The notes beneath the pieces were generated by a model. The model saw only the letters and a program-made list of their open reading frames with translations. It did not search any database and was not told the origin of the DNA. Positions 23,148 through 23,202 of a stretch of 23,202 nt of DNA are shown piece by piece; the stretch's first letter is position 1, and each line of letters begins with the position of its first letter. Source of the stretch: an uncultured Polynucleobacter sp. Lineage in GTDB: Bacteria > Pseudomonadota > Gammaproteobacteria > Burkholderiales > Burkholderiaceae. The position numbers and the translations under genes were made by a program. The stretch spans positions 1 through 23,202 of the forward strand of contig CALKUJ010000102.1 in NCBI GenBank assembly GCA_937996825.1. Reading direction: 5' to 3'.

Positions 23148-23202
23148 TGGTGGTGGTAGCGGGATTTGAACCTGCGACATCAGCATTATGAATGCTGCGC
23201 TC
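23148..23202 (-). tRNA. tRNA-Met (CAU anticodon), partial
   Basis: The 3' part of a tRNA on the minus strand, cut by the window edge. The encoded CCA is at 23150-23148, then discriminator A (23151) and the 3' acceptor strand TACCACC. The T arm has the loop TTCAAAT with a GCAGG/CCCGC stem that holds one A-C mismatch. The anticodon arm reads CAGCA-TTCATAA-TGCTG, giving anticodon CAT. By its anticodon stem, which lacks the three G-C pairs of initiator tRNA, it is an elongator methionine tRNA, or an isoleucine tRNA if the C is modified to lysidine. The D arm and the 5' acceptor strand lie outside the window. Confidence 0.92.

Overview
The window looks like an accessory catabolic region of a low-to-mid GC betaproteobacterium, most likely in the Burkholderiales. 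I infer this from five Bug/TctC-type periplasmic receptors in about 20 kb, a PcaF/PcaIJ style of beta-ketoadipate enzymes, MmgE/PrpD, Bug and SDR genes packed together, and an overall base composition that by eye is in the mid-40s percent GC. A Polynucleobacter-like lineage would fit, but the genus cannot be fixed from this sequence alone.

Layout. (1) 1-752, plus strand: the 3' end of a serine-recombinase gene cut by the window edge, then a small companion gene of the kind that follows such recombinases. (2) 753-955: a short non-coding stretch. (3) 956-11375, minus strand: one long, tightly packed gene train read from right to left: SDR, Bug receptor, carboxymuconolactone-decarboxylase-family protein, EthD-like protein, PcaI, PcaJ, a LigI-like amidohydrolase, Bug receptor, SDR, an alpha/beta hydrolase without a nucleophile serine, Bug receptor, a lipoprotein esterase and an acyl-CoA thioesterase. 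A LysR regulator (11472-12368, plus) diverges from its head. (4) 12393-21878, minus strand: a second train of Bug receptor, crotonase-fold enzyme, ADP-forming acyl-CoA ligase, Bug receptor, MmgE/PrpD, PcaF thiolase and a fused enoyl-CoA hydratase/3-hydroxyacyl-CoA dehydrogenase. An IclR regulator (22006-22803, plus) diverges from its head, with a 29-bp inverted repeat (12-bp perfect arms) in the gap. (5) 22804-23147: no gene, but an 11-bp direct repeat and an intrinsic terminator. (6) 23148 to the edge: a partial tRNA-Met(CAU) on the minus strand.

How it may work together (inference): the lipoprotein esterase could release an acid outside the inner membrane; Bug receptors would bind carboxylates in the periplasm; SDRs, the LigI-like hydrolase and the decarboxylase-family protein would convert the acid inside the cell; the acyl-CoA ligase and PcaIJ would activate it to CoA thioesters; the crotonase, fused hydratase/dehydrogenase and PcaF would shorten it to acetyl-CoA and succinyl-CoA or similar. 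PcaIJ lies in the LysR train and its partner PcaF in the IclR train, which suggests the two operons serve one route. No ring-hydroxylating or ring-cleaving oxygenase and no TctA/TctB membrane transporter genes are present, so the substrate is not identified. The most noteworthy possibility is an undescribed ester/carboxylate degradation pathway that joins elements of the beta-ketoadipate route and the protocatechuate 4,5-cleavage route.
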